From Sphaerimonospora sp050942215 (GTDB lineage Bacteria > Actinomycetota > Actinomycetes > Streptosporangiales > Streptosporangiaceae): a stretch of 64,000 bases of DNA. Numbering within the stretch: the first letter of the stretch is position 1; each line of letters begins with the position of its first letter. A program made the translations under genes and the position numbers. This document shows, one piece after another, positions 40,775 through 49,749 of the stretch. Location of the stretch: assembly GCF_050942215.1 (NCBI RefSeq), contig NZ_CP192056.1, forward strand, positions 2,542,001-2,606,000, written 5' to 3'. The notes beneath the pieces are model-generated. The model searched no databases. It was not told the origin of the DNA and saw only the letters and a list, made by a program, of their open reading frames with translations.

Positions 40775-41131
40775 GTGGATAGCGGCTCGCTTGGGACGTT
40801 CGTGCCACTGATCTTGCTGGTAGTGGTCTTCTACTTCCTGCTGATCCGCCCGCAGCGCAAGCGGCAGCAGGAGATGGTCCGGATGCAGAACTCGCTCACG
40901 CCCGGCGCCCGGGTGATGACCACCACCGGTCTCTTCGGCACCGTCGTCCGCTTCGAGGAGGAGGATGTCGTCCTGGAGGTGGCGCCGGGTGTGGAGACCC
41001 GCTGGGTCAAGGCGGCGATCGGCCGGATCGTCACTCCGGTCGAGGAGGCGCGACAGGACGGCGCCACCGGTTCGACCGCAGACATCTCCGACACGGGGAA
41101 GGATGACAATACGAGCAGTAACCAGTCCTGA
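40775..41131 (+). CDS. yajC: Preprotein translocase accessory protein YajC
   Basis: Small membrane protein that joins SecDF at the SecYEG channel. From the GTG at 40775 (GGAAGGG upstream) it is 118 residues: one membrane helix (FVPLILLVVVFYFLLI), then the signature RPQRKRQQEMVRMQNSL and the soluble domain LTPGARVMTTTGLFGTVVRF. A longer form from 40739 is possible. secD follows 43 bp on. Confidence 0.9.
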   Translation: MDSGSLGTFVPLILLVVVFYFLLIRPQRKRQQEMVRMQNSLTPGARVMTTTGLFGTVVRFEEEDVVLEVAPGVETRWVKAAIGRIVTPVEEARQDGATGSTADISDTGKDDNTSSNQS

Positions 41132-41174
41132 GTACGCTGATCTCAGACCCTTTGACGGAAAGAACTGACCACCA

Positions 41175-43004
41175 GTGGCCCCACCGACAAGCAGCCAGAG
41201 CAAGCCAGGACGAACGCTCCTGGTGCTGCTGGCGCTCATTCTCGCCATGGGGGCGACGGTCGCGCTCCAGAAGGCGTTCGTCCCCAAGTTCGGCCTCGAC
41301 CTAGCGGGCGGCACCACGGTGACGCTCACGCCGGTCACCCTGGACGGGAAGGCTCCTCCGCCGGAGTCCCTCGACCGCGCCGTGAACATCATTCGCGCCA
41401 GGGTGAACGGCACCGGCATCTCCGACGCCGAGGTCGCCAAGGCCAACGACAACATCGTGATCCAGATCCCGGGGGTGGGTCAGTCCGAGGCGCTCAAGCT
41501 CGTCTCGACCACCGCCGAACTGCGGATGCGCCAGGTGCTCGCGGTCGCCCCGGCGAAGATGCAGCCACAGCAGATGCCCACGGAGGCGCCCACACCCGAC
41601 CCGGGCAACAGCCCGAGCACGATGCCGGGCACCGCACGGACGCCGAACGGAGCCCCGAGCGGTGGTCCGGGCGCCGCCGCGACCACGACGCCGGCGGGAC
41701 GCGCGCTGTCCTCGGCGCTGCTGGCCGCGCCCACCCCGTCTCCGGCCACCAGGACCGGGCACAGAAGCGGGGCGAAGTCGGGAGCGGCGAACGGCGCGCG
41801 GGCCGGAGCCGGTTCCGACAGCGGATCGGAGGGTGGATCAGCGGACGGTGAGGGGGCCGGGACATCGCCCTCGCCGGCGCCCAGCCCCCAACCCGGCGAC
41901 GACCCCCTGGCCGGACAGGACATCAGCGGCATCGAACCCGCCCTGCTGACGGCGTTCCGTGAGATCGACTGCACCGCCAAGGACCGTGGCCAGGGCGCGC
42001 AGGACGACCCGGGCAAGCAGATCGTGGCCTGCAGCGACGACGGCGCGGCACGATACATCCTCGACAAGGCCGCGGTGCAGGGCACCGAGATCAGCGGAGC
42101 CACGGCCGGCACCGACCCGACCACGGGCGAGTGGATCGTCCAGGTCAACTTCAAGTCCAAGGGCGCCACGCTGTTCGCCGACATCACCCGGCGGATCACC
42201 AGCCTCCCGGCGCCGCGCAACCAGCTCGCGAACGTGCTGGACGGCGTCGTCATCGTCGCGCCGACGATCGAGGAGGCCATCCCGGGCGGCAGCGCCCGGA
42301 TCTCCGGCAGCTTCACCCAGACCAGCGCCACAGAGCTGGCCGACCAGCTCAAGTACGGCGCGCTGCCGCTGAAGTTCAAGCAGGGCTCGGTGGAGTCCGT
42401 CTCCTCGACGCTGGGCCAGGACCAGTTGCGCGGCGGCCTGATCTCGGGCGCGCTGGGCCTGCTCGTGGTCGTGTTCTACCTGCTGCTCTACTACCGGGGC
42501 CTCGGCCTTATCGGCATGGCCAGCCTCGCCTGCGCGACGCTCGTCACCTACCTGACCGTGGCCGTCCTCAGCGAGAACGCCGGCTTCCGGCTCTCGCTGC
42601 CGCACATCATCGGTCTGGTCGTGTCCATCGGCATCACGGCCGACTCGTTCATCGTCTACTTCGAGCGCGTCCGAGATGAGATCAAGGAAGGCCACCGCAC
42701 GCTGCGTTCCGCCGTGGAGGTCGCCTGGCGGCGGGCCCGGCGGACGATCCTGGTGGCCGACGCCGTCATGTTCATCGCCGCCGTGGTGCTGTACTTCCTC
42801 GCGGTGGGCGGTGTGGCCGGCTTCGCGTTCGCGATGGGCCTGACCACGCTGATCGACATCGTGGTGGTGTTCCTGTTCACCAAGCCGTTGATGACGCTCG
42901 CGGCACGCCTGCGGTTCTTCGCCAAGGGCCATCGGCTGTCCGGACTCGACGAGGCGCGCATGGGTCACACCAGCCCCGCCGAGCAGACCCTGCAGGAGGC
43001 GTGA
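41175..43004 (+). CDS. secD: Protein translocase subunit SecD
   Basis: Proton-driven helper of Sec export. The 609-residue protein has a first membrane helix (LLVLLALILAMGATVAL), the P1 start FGLDLAGGTTVTL, and the five-helix RND part from about 420 (LRGGLISGALGLLVVVFYLL, IGITADSFIVYFERVRDEI). Between about 128 and 247 there is a 120-residue low-complexity Pro/Gly/Ser/Ala insert in the outside loop, longer than I would expect even for actinomycetes, followed by DISGIEPALLTAF where the P1 domain resumes. The stop overlaps secF. Confidence 0.95.
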   Translation: MAPPTSSQSKPGRTLLVLLALILAMGATVALQKAFVPKFGLDLAGGTTVTLTPVTLDGKAPPPESLDRAVNIIRARVNGTGISDAEVAKANDNIVIQIPGVGQSEALKLVSTTAELRMRQVLAVAPAKMQPQQMPTEAPTPDPGNSPSTMPGTARTPNGAPSGGPGAAATTTPAGRALSSALLAAPTPSPATRTGHRSGAKSGAANGARAGAGSDSGSEGGSADGEGAGTSPSPAPSPQPGDDPLAGQDISGIEPALLTAFREIDCTAKDRGQGAQDDPGKQIVACSDDGAARYILDKAAVQGTEISGATAGTDPTTGEWIVQVNFKSKGATLFADITRRITSLPAPRNQLANVLDGVVIVAPTIEEAIPGGSARISGSFTQTSATELADQLKYGALPLKFKQGSVESVSSTLGQDQLRGGLISGALGLLVVVFYLLLYYRGLGLIGMASLACATLVTYLTVAVLSENAGFRLSLPHIIGLVVSIGITADSFIVYFERVRDEIKEGHRTLRSAVEVAWRRARRTILVADAVMFIAAVVLYFLAVGGVAGFAFAMGLTTLIDIVVVFLFTKPLMTLAARLRFFAKGHRLSGLDEARMGHTSPAEQTLQEA

Positions 43005-44065
43005 TGCCGGGAGTTATCAGCCGCCTCTACCGCGGCGACATCGACATCGACTTCGTCGGCAAGCGCAGGCTCTGGTACGGCCTGTCCGCGTTCCTGATGG
43101 TCGTCTCCATCCTCGGTATCGTGATCCACGGGCTCACCCTCGGCGTGGAGTTCAAGGGCGGATCGGTCATCGACTTCGCCCGCACGCCGGGGTCCAGCCT
43201 GGAGCAGGTGCGCGAGGCCGTACGGGACGTCGTCGGGCACGACCCGATCGTGCAGCAGGCGGGCCCCAACTGGCGGATCACCACTCAGAGCCTCGACGGG
43301 ACCGAGGTGTCCGCGGTCCAGAAGGCCGTCACGCAGCGGTTCGGCGTGCAGCAGGAGCAGGTGAGCACGCAGGTCATCGGCGCGAGCTGGGGCGGTGAGG
43401 TGTCCCAGAAGGCGTGGATCGGCCTGGCTGTCTTCATGATCGCGATCATGCTCTATCTGTCGGTGGCCTTCGAGTGGCGGATGGCGCTGGCGGCCATCGT
43501 GGCGCTCGTCCACGACCTGATCATCACCGCCGGCGTCTACGCCTGGACGGGATTCGAGGTCACCCCGGCGACCATGCTCGGCTTCCTCACGATCCTCGGT
43601 TATTCGCTGTACGACGCAGTCGTCGTCTTCGACATGATCAAGGAAGTGACCGCGAAGCTCGGCACGAGCGCCAAGATGACCTACACGCAGGCGGCGAACG
43701 ACGCGCTGAGCCACACGCTGATCCGGTCGCTGAACACCTCGCTGACCGCGATCCTGCCGGTGGCGGCCATCCTGTTCGTCGGCACAACGCTGCTCGGCGC
43801 CGGCACGCTGAAGGACCTGTCGCTGGCGCTGTTCGTCGGAATGGTCGTCGGCACCTACTCGTCCCTCTGTGTGGCCACGCCGATCCTGGTGACGCTCAAG
43901 GAGCGCGAGCCCAAGTGGCGGGCCCTGGCCAAGCGGGTGGCCGCCAAGCAGGCCTCCGCGGCCAAGGCGGCCGCAGCGGCGGTGCGTGACGACCGTACGG
44001 CCACGGCGGCCGTCGCGGCGCCCCAGAACGTCACGATCACCGACGCCAAGCGCAAGAAGCGCTGA
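43004..44065 (+). CDS. secF: Protein translocase subunit SecF
   Basis: Partner of SecD. The 353-residue protein begins with SRLYRGDIDIDFVGKRRLWY and has LGVEFKGGSVIDF, the RND membrane segments, and LGYSLYDAVVVFDMIKE. The ATG at 43004 lies four bases after AGGAGG; a GTG one codon earlier is possible but too close to it. A basic Ala/Lys-rich tail ends KRKKR. The gene is closed by a strong hairpin. Confidence 0.95.
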   Translation: MPGVISRLYRGDIDIDFVGKRRLWYGLSAFLMVVSILGIVIHGLTLGVEFKGGSVIDFARTPGSSLEQVREAVRDVVGHDPIVQQAGPNWRITTQSLDGTEVSAVQKAVTQRFGVQQEQVSTQVIGASWGGEVSQKAWIGLAVFMIAIMLYLSVAFEWRMALAAIVALVHDLIITAGVYAWTGFEVTPATMLGFLTILGYSLYDAVVVFDMIKEVTAKLGTSAKMTYTQAANDALSHTLIRSLNTSLTAILPVAAILFVGTTLLGAGTLKDLSLALFVGMVVGTYSSLCVATPILVTLKEREPKWRALAKRVAAKQASAAKAAAAAVRDDRTATAAVAAPQNVTITDAKRKKR

Positions 44066-44078
44066 CCAGGGGAGCGTT

Positions 44079-44116
44079 CGTGCGCCCCGCGGCCCCGACG
44101 GGTCGCGGGGCGCACG
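44079..44116 (+). terminator. Terminator after secF
   Basis: 13-bp stem CGTGCGCCCCGCG (44079-44091) / CGCGGGGCGCACG (44104-44116), 12-base loop. Confidence 0.8.
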
Positions 44117-44127
44117 CGCGCGTGCCC

Positions 44128-44133
44128 TAATGT
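44128..44133 (+). promoter_or_regulatory. Candidate -10 box, leaderless apt mRNA
   Basis: TAATGT, seven bases before the apt GTG, directly after the secF terminator; no ribosome site. Confidence 0.5.
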
Positions 44134-44140
44134 TGGCGTC

Positions 44141-44647
44141 GTGACAGATTGGACGGCGCTCATCAGAGATGTTCCCGACTATCCGAAGCCGGGCATCCTC
44201 TTCAAGGACATCACCCCGCTGCTGGCCGACCACGCGGCGTTCACCAAGGTCGTGGACGAGCTCGCGCACGGTCTGGCGTTCGACAAGGTGGTGGGGATCG
44301 AGGCGCGGGGGTTCATCCTCGCCGCGCCGGTGGCCTACCACAGCGGCGCCGGTTTCGTCCCGGTACGCAAGAAGGGCAAGCTCCCCGCCGACACGTTGGA
44401 GGCGTCCTACCAGCTCGAGTACGGCTCGGCCGCGATCGAGGTGCACGCCGACGCGTTCACCCCGGGCGAGCGGGTCCTGATCGTCGACGACGTGCTGGCC
44501 ACCGGCGGAACGGCGGCCGCGACGGTGGAACTGGTCAGGCGGGCGGGGGCGCGGATCGTCGCGGTGTCGTTCCTGATGGAGCTGTCCTTCCTCGCGGGCA
44601 GGGACCGGCTGCCCGGGCTGGACGTCCGTACGCTGGTCAGCGTCTGA
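44141..44647 (+). CDS. apt: Adenine phosphoribosyltransferase
   Basis: Salvages adenine with PRPP to AMP. The 168-residue protein has DYPKPGILFKDITPLL, FVPVRKKGKLP and the PRPP site VLIVDDVLATGGTA. It precedes rel, an order conserved in actinobacteria. Confidence 0.96.
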   Translation: MTDWTALIRDVPDYPKPGILFKDITPLLADHAAFTKVVDELAHGLAFDKVVGIEARGFILAAPVAYHSGAGFVPVRKKGKLPADTLEASYQLEYGSAAIEVHADAFTPGERVLIVDDVLATGGTAAATVELVRRAGARIVAVSFLMELSFLAGRDRLPGLDVRTLVSV

Positions 44648-44665
44648 GTGTGGAGACGGCACGGA

Positions 44666-44671
44666 TACACT
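44666..44671 (+). promoter_or_regulatory. Candidate -10 box of rel
   Basis: TACACT, 31 bases before the GTG at 44703; the leader carries GAGGAG as ribosome site. Confidence 0.5.
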
Positions 44672-44702
44672 GAGGAATCTGGACTCGACGTGAGGAGTCT
44701 GT

Positions 44703-47123
44703 GTGCCTCGTGATGTGGTCGTGCCCGACGGCGCGAGGGCTGAGCGCGACGCGGTCTCGCGCGGCACCGCCGAGTCCGCCGCCCCGGACCCTGTCGCCGT
44801 CGTGCCAGCTGCCGATGCGGAGCCCCCGGTAGAGGCGGAGACGGCGTGGCCGCAGAACGCGGGGCGCGACCCGGCGCGGGAGGAGAGACCGGCGTCGGCC
44901 GCACGACGTAGGCTGGCCCGGTTCGGTGGGCAGTGGGGGGCGGTGAATCCGGTGCTTGAGCCGCTCTTCAAGACGGTCCGCGTGACCCATCCCAAGGCCG
45001 ACCTGCGCCTCATCGAGCGCGCCTACGACATCGCCGCCTACCACCACCGTGATCAGAAGCGCAAGAGCGGCGACCCGTACATCACGCATCCGCTCGCCGT
45101 GGCGACGATCCTCGCCGAGCTGGGCACCGACGACGAGACGCTGTGCGCGGCGCTGCTGCACGACACGGTGGAGGACACCGCCTACAGCCTCGACGAGTTA
45201 CGAGCCGATTTCGGCGAGAACATCGCGCTGCTCGTCGACGGCGTGACCAAGCTCGACAAGGTCAAGTTCGGCGACGCGGCGCAGGCCGAGACCGTGCGCA
45301 AGATGGTCGTCGCGATGTCGCGCGACATCCGGGTGCTGGTCATCAAGCTCGCCGACCGGCTGCACAACATGCGCACGATGCGCTACATGCCCGAGCACAA
45401 GCGGCAGCAGAAGTCCCGGGAGACCCTGGAGATCTTCGCGCCGCTCGCCCACCGGCTCGGCATGAACACCATCAAGTGGGAGCTGGAGGACCTCGCGTTC
45501 GCCATGCTCTACCCCAAGCGGTACGACGAGATCGCCAGGATGGTGTCCGAGCGCGCGCCGCGGCGCGACCTGTTCCTGCAGGACGTCATCGAGAAGGTGT
45601 CCGGCGACCTGCGCGAGGCCAAGATCAAGGCGACCGTGCGGGGCCGGCCCAAGCACTACTACTCGATCTACCAGAAGATGATCGCGAAGGGGCTCGCCTT
45701 CGACGACATCTACGACCTGGTGGGCATCCGCATCCTGGTCGAAACGGTCCGCGACTGCTATGCCGTGCTCGGAACGATCCACGCGCAGTGGCGGCCGGTG
45801 CCGGGGCGGTTCAAGGACTACATCGCCATGCCCAAGTTCAACATGTACCAGTCGTTGCACACGACGGTCATGGGCCCCGAGGGCAAGCCGATCGAGCTGC
45901 AGATCCGCACCTACGCCATGCACAACCGGGCCGAGTACGGCGTGGCCGCGCACTGGAAGTACAAGGAGGAGATGGCGTCCTCGGGGCCGGCCAAGGTCAA
46001 GCAGGTCAACGACATGGCCTGGCTGCGGCAGCTCCTCGACTGGCAGAAGGAGACCGCGGACCCCGGGGAGTTCCTGGAGTCGCTGCGGTTCGACCTGTCG
46101 GTCTCGGAGGTGTTCGTCTTCACTCCGCGCGGCCAGGTGATCTCGCTGCCGGAGGGCGCCACCCCGGTCGACTTCGCGTACGCGGTGCACACAGAGGTGG
46201 GCCACCGCTGTATCGGGGCCAGGGTGAACGGCCGCCTGGTCCCGCTGGAATCCCGCCTCGGCAACGGCGACACCGTTGAAATTTTCACCTCGAAATCACA
46301 GGACGCCGGGCCGTCCCGCGACTGGCTGAAGTTCGTCAAGAGCGGCCGCGCCCGCAACAAGATCCGTCAGTGGTTCTCCAAGGAGCGCCGCGAGACCGCG
46401 ATCGAGGCGGGCAAGGAGGCCATCGGCAGGGCGATGCGCAAGCAGGGCCTGCCGCTCCAGCGGCTGATGTCGGGCGAGGCGCTGCTGGCGCTGGCCCGGG
46501 ATCTGCGCTACCCCGACGTGTCCGCGCTGTACGCCGCGGTGGGCGAGGGCCATGTGGGGGCCCAGTCCGTCGTCGAGAAGCTCGTACAGGCCGTGGGCGG
46601 CGTCGCGGGGGCGGAGGAGGACATCGCCGAGGTCGCGCTCCCCACGAGGCTCACAGGGCGCGCCGGGGCCCATGCCAACGCCGGCGTCATCGTGGCAGGA
46701 GACCCGGACGTGTGGGTACGGCTCTCGCGGTGCTGCACCCCGGTCCCCGGCGATGAGATCATCGGCTTCGTCACCCGCGGGCACGGGGTCTCGGTGCACC
46801 GGACCAACTGCCCGAACGTCGCCCAGCTGCACGCGCAGCCCGACCGCCTGGTGGAGGTGTCCTGGTCGCCGGGGGGTGACTCGGTCTTCCTCGTCGCGAT
46901 CCAGGTGGAGGCGCTGGACCGGCCCCGGCTGCTGTCGGACGTCACCCGGACGCTGTCCGACCACCACGTGAACATCCTGTCCGCGTCGGTGGCGACCAGC
47001 CGGGATCGGGTGGCCATCAGCAAGTTCACCTTCGAGATGGGCGACCCCAAGCACCTGGGCCACGTGCTCAAGGCCGTACGCGGCGTGCACGGCGTCTACG
47101 ACGTCTACCGCGTCACCAACTGA
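44703..47123 (+). CDS. relA: Bifunctional (p)ppGpp synthetase/hydrolase Rel
   Basis: Makes and breaks the stringent-response alarmone. The 806-residue protein has a non-conserved N-terminal extension of about 75 residues, the HD hydrolase domain (ALLHDTVEDTAYSLDEL), the synthetase domain (ATVRGRPKHYYSIYQKM, then HTTVMGPEGKPIELQIRT), TGS (VFVFTPRGQVISLPEGATPV), a zinc-finger/helical part with RCCTPVPGDEIIGFVTRGHG, and a C-terminal ACT domain. Both catalytic halves look intact, as in mycobacterial Rel. The stop lies 13 bases before mirror repeat element 2. Confidence 0.97.
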   Translation: MPRDVVVPDGARAERDAVSRGTAESAAPDPVAVVPAADAEPPVEAETAWPQNAGRDPAREERPASAARRRLARFGGQWGAVNPVLEPLFKTVRVTHPKADLRLIERAYDIAAYHHRDQKRKSGDPYITHPLAVATILAELGTDDETLCAALLHDTVEDTAYSLDELRADFGENIALLVDGVTKLDKVKFGDAAQAETVRKMVVAMSRDIRVLVIKLADRLHNMRTMRYMPEHKRQQKSRETLEIFAPLAHRLGMNTIKWELEDLAFAMLYPKRYDEIARMVSERAPRRDLFLQDVIEKVSGDLREAKIKATVRGRPKHYYSIYQKMIAKGLAFDDIYDLVGIRILVETVRDCYAVLGTIHAQWRPVPGRFKDYIAMPKFNMYQSLHTTVMGPEGKPIELQIRTYAMHNRAEYGVAAHWKYKEEMASSGPAKVKQVNDMAWLRQLLDWQKETADPGEFLESLRFDLSVSEVFVFTPRGQVISLPEGATPVDFAYAVHTEVGHRCIGARVNGRLVPLESRLGNGDTVEIFTSKSQDAGPSRDWLKFVKSGRARNKIRQWFSKERRETAIEAGKEAIGRAMRKQGLPLQRLMSGEALLALARDLRYPDVSALYAAVGEGHVGAQSVVEKLVQAVGGVAGAEEDIAEVALPTRLTGRAGAHANAGVIVAGDPDVWVRLSRCCTPVPGDEIIGFVTRGHGVSVHRTNCPNVAQLHAQPDRLVEVSWSPGGDSVFLVAIQVEALDRPRLLSDVTRTLSDHHVNILSASVATSRDRVAISKFTFEMGDPKHLGHVLKAVRGVHGVYDVYRVTN

Positions 47124-47136
47124 TCCCCCCCAGGGC

Positions 47137-47372
47137 GTGATCTTGCAGTTTCTCGCAGAGATCGCCGCTGACCTGCCCTGATGCAATTCGTGATCTTGCA
47201 GAAACTCGCATCTAGGGTCGTTCACCAGCGAGAATGCCTGTCGTGATCTTGCAATTGCAAGATCACGACAGGCATTCTCGCTGGTGAAGCCGTATCGGAG
47301 CGAGTTTCTGCAAGATCACGCACTGGGAGCGCGCAGGTCAACCGCCCTCCGTGCGAGAAACTGCAAGATCAC
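47137..47372. repeat. Mirror repeat element, copy 2 (236 bp)
   Basis: Plus cores begin at 47137, 47190 and 47243; minus cores end at 47266, 47319 and 47372; every step is exactly 53 bp. The outer two cores are identical to each other and the inner two differ at one base. TGACCTGC boxes lie at 47169-47176 and, inverted, at 47333-47340. The centre is a perfect 68-bp palindrome. The element fills the gap between convergent rel (stop 13 bases away) and the DUF349 gene (stop 25 bases away), with C-tract and G-tract at its edges. Confidence 0.9.
47221..47288. repeat. Perfect 68-bp palindrome
   Basis: Two 34-base arms with no mismatch and no spacer, centred on GCAATTGC at 47251-47258. It contains the two facing core halves of element 2 (TGATCTTGCA/TGCAAGATCA) and the flanking AGCGAGAATGCCTG and its complement. 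Longest perfect dyad in the window. Confidence 0.95.
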
Positions 47373-47397
47373 GGGGGGGCGGGTGGCGGGCCGGGCG

Positions 47398-48627
47398 TCA
47401 GGAGAACTCGGCGAGCGTGCGCTCGGCCTCCAGCAGCCAGGAGCGGCGGGCGGCCAGGGATTCCTCGGTCTCCTTGGCCTCCTTGTCCCGCCCGGCCGCC
47501 TGGGCCTTGGCGAGCCGCCTCTCAAGCTGGTCGATGGACCTGCGCAGCTGGTTGACGGTGTCCTGGGCGCGGGCCCTGGCCTCGGGGTTGGTGCGCTTCC
47601 ACTCCTGCTCCTCGGCCCGGCGGACGGCGTCGTCGACCTTGCGCAGGCCGCCCTCCAGGCGGTCGCGCATGTCGCGCGGCACCGGACCGGCGGCCTCCCA
47701 GCGCTCCAGGATGCCGCGCAGCGCCGCCCTGGCGGAACGGGCGTCGGTGACCGGCAGCAGGCGCTCGGCCTCGGTCAGCAGCCCCTCCTTGACCTCGGCG
47801 TTGGCCGCGAACGAGGCGTCCCGTTCGGCGTACACCGCCGACCGGGCCTGGAAGAACTGGTCCTGGGCGCCCTTGAACCGGGCCCACAGGTCGTCCTCGA
47901 CCTCCCGGGACGCCCGACCGGCGGCCTTCCACTGCCGCATCAGCTCGCGGTAGGCCGCCGCCGTGCCCGTCCAGTCGGTCGAGGCCGACAGCGCCTCCGC
48001 CTCGCCCACGATCCGTTCCTTGGCCGCGCGCACCGCGTCGCGCTGCTCGTCCAGCGAGGAGAAGTAGGCCTTGCGCCGCTTGGCGAACGCCGTACGCGCC
48101 GCGGACATGCGCTTCCACAGCGCGGCCTCGGTGGCACGGTCGATCCGCTCAGCGGCCTTCCACTCCTCGACGAGCTGACGCAGCCGCTCCCCGCCGGACT
48201 TCCAGTGGGTCGCCTCCTCGGCGATCCGCTCGGCCTCGGCGACGATCCGCTCCTTGGTCTCCCGCGCCTGGGCGCGCGCCTGCTCGCGGGCGGCCCGCAG
48301 CTCCTCGCGACGGCGGCCGACCAGCTCGCTCAGCGTCGTCAGTCGCGTCTCCAGGGATGCCAGGTCCCCGACGGCGTTCGCCCCGGCCACCGCCTCCCGC
48401 AGCTTGACGATGCTCGCCTCGGCCTGGGCCGGTGCCAGGTCGGTCTCGCGCACCCGCTGCTCGAGAAGCTGGACCTGTCCGGCCAGCTCCTCGAACTTGC
48501 GGTGGAAGTAGGCCAACGCCTCCTCCGGCTCACCGGCCTGCCAGGACCCGACGGCCCGTTCTCCCTCGGCCGTACGCACGTAGACGGTGCCGTCATCGTC
48601 TACCCGGCCCCACGGGTCGGTGCTCAC
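47398..48627 (-). CDS. DUF349-domain coiled-coil protein
   Basis: A 409-residue, highly charged helical protein from the GTG at 48627, which has GGGAGG upstream. It starts MSTDPWGRVDDDGTVYVRTA and then carries several DUF349 repeats: WKSGGERLRQLVEEWKAAER, WTGTAAAYRELMRQWKAAGR, and SARAALRGILERWEAAGPVP, each ending in a W-x-A/G-A type turn. Coiled coils dominate the middle and end. The function of DUF349 proteins in actinobacteria is unknown. Convergent with rel. Confidence 0.88.
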   Translation of the reverse strand: MSTDPWGRVDDDGTVYVRTAEGERAVGSWQAGEPEEALAYFHRKFEELAGQVQLLEQRVRETDLAPAQAEASIVKLREAVAGANAVGDLASLETRLTTLSELVGRRREELRAAREQARAQARETKERIVAEAERIAEEATHWKSGGERLRQLVEEWKAAERIDRATEAALWKRMSAARTAFAKRRKAYFSSLDEQRDAVRAAKERIVGEAEALSASTDWTGTAAAYRELMRQWKAAGRASREVEDDLWARFKGAQDQFFQARSAVYAERDASFAANAEVKEGLLTEAERLLPVTDARSARAALRGILERWEAAGPVPRDMRDRLEGGLRKVDDAVRRAEEQEWKRTNPEARARAQDTVNQLRRSIDQLERRLAKAQAAGRDKEAKETEESLAARRSWLLEAERTLAEFS

Positions 48628-48689
48628 CGTGTCCTCCCGCACTTGAATCAGCCTCCAGGGCCCGATATCCCCTTGGTGTAGTAATTACG

Positions 48690-49523
<834 letters not shown>

Positions 49524-49584
49524 TTCGACCTCCCTGTTTCCCATTGTCGTGCGCTCGGTGCCGCCTCGCCGGAGCCGCCATGGT

Positions 49585-49612
49585 TGTATAGCATCCGGCT
49601 CGACTGCTCCAA
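49585..49612 (-). promoter_or_regulatory. Candidate promoter of the cyclophilin gene
   Basis: Minus-strand -35 TTGGAG (49607-49612) and -10 TATACA (49585-49590), 16 bases apart, in the divergent region before the MBL hydrolase gene. Confidence 0.5.
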
Positions 49613-49749
49613 GAATGACTATTGAGGTGGGCGAATCGTATCGGCTGACGGGCGTTGGTTCGCAGCCTGCCGACCCGCACCGGTACCCTTCGGTTACATT
49701 CGCTCGCGTAATCCTTGATACATCCTCACGAGACGCAGAGGCCGCTTCC

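Noticed and set aside
47221..47288. Ordinary intrinsic terminator
   Set aside because: The dyad has no U-tract and is part of a larger ordered array with four more core sites, so a plain hairpin terminator does not explain it.
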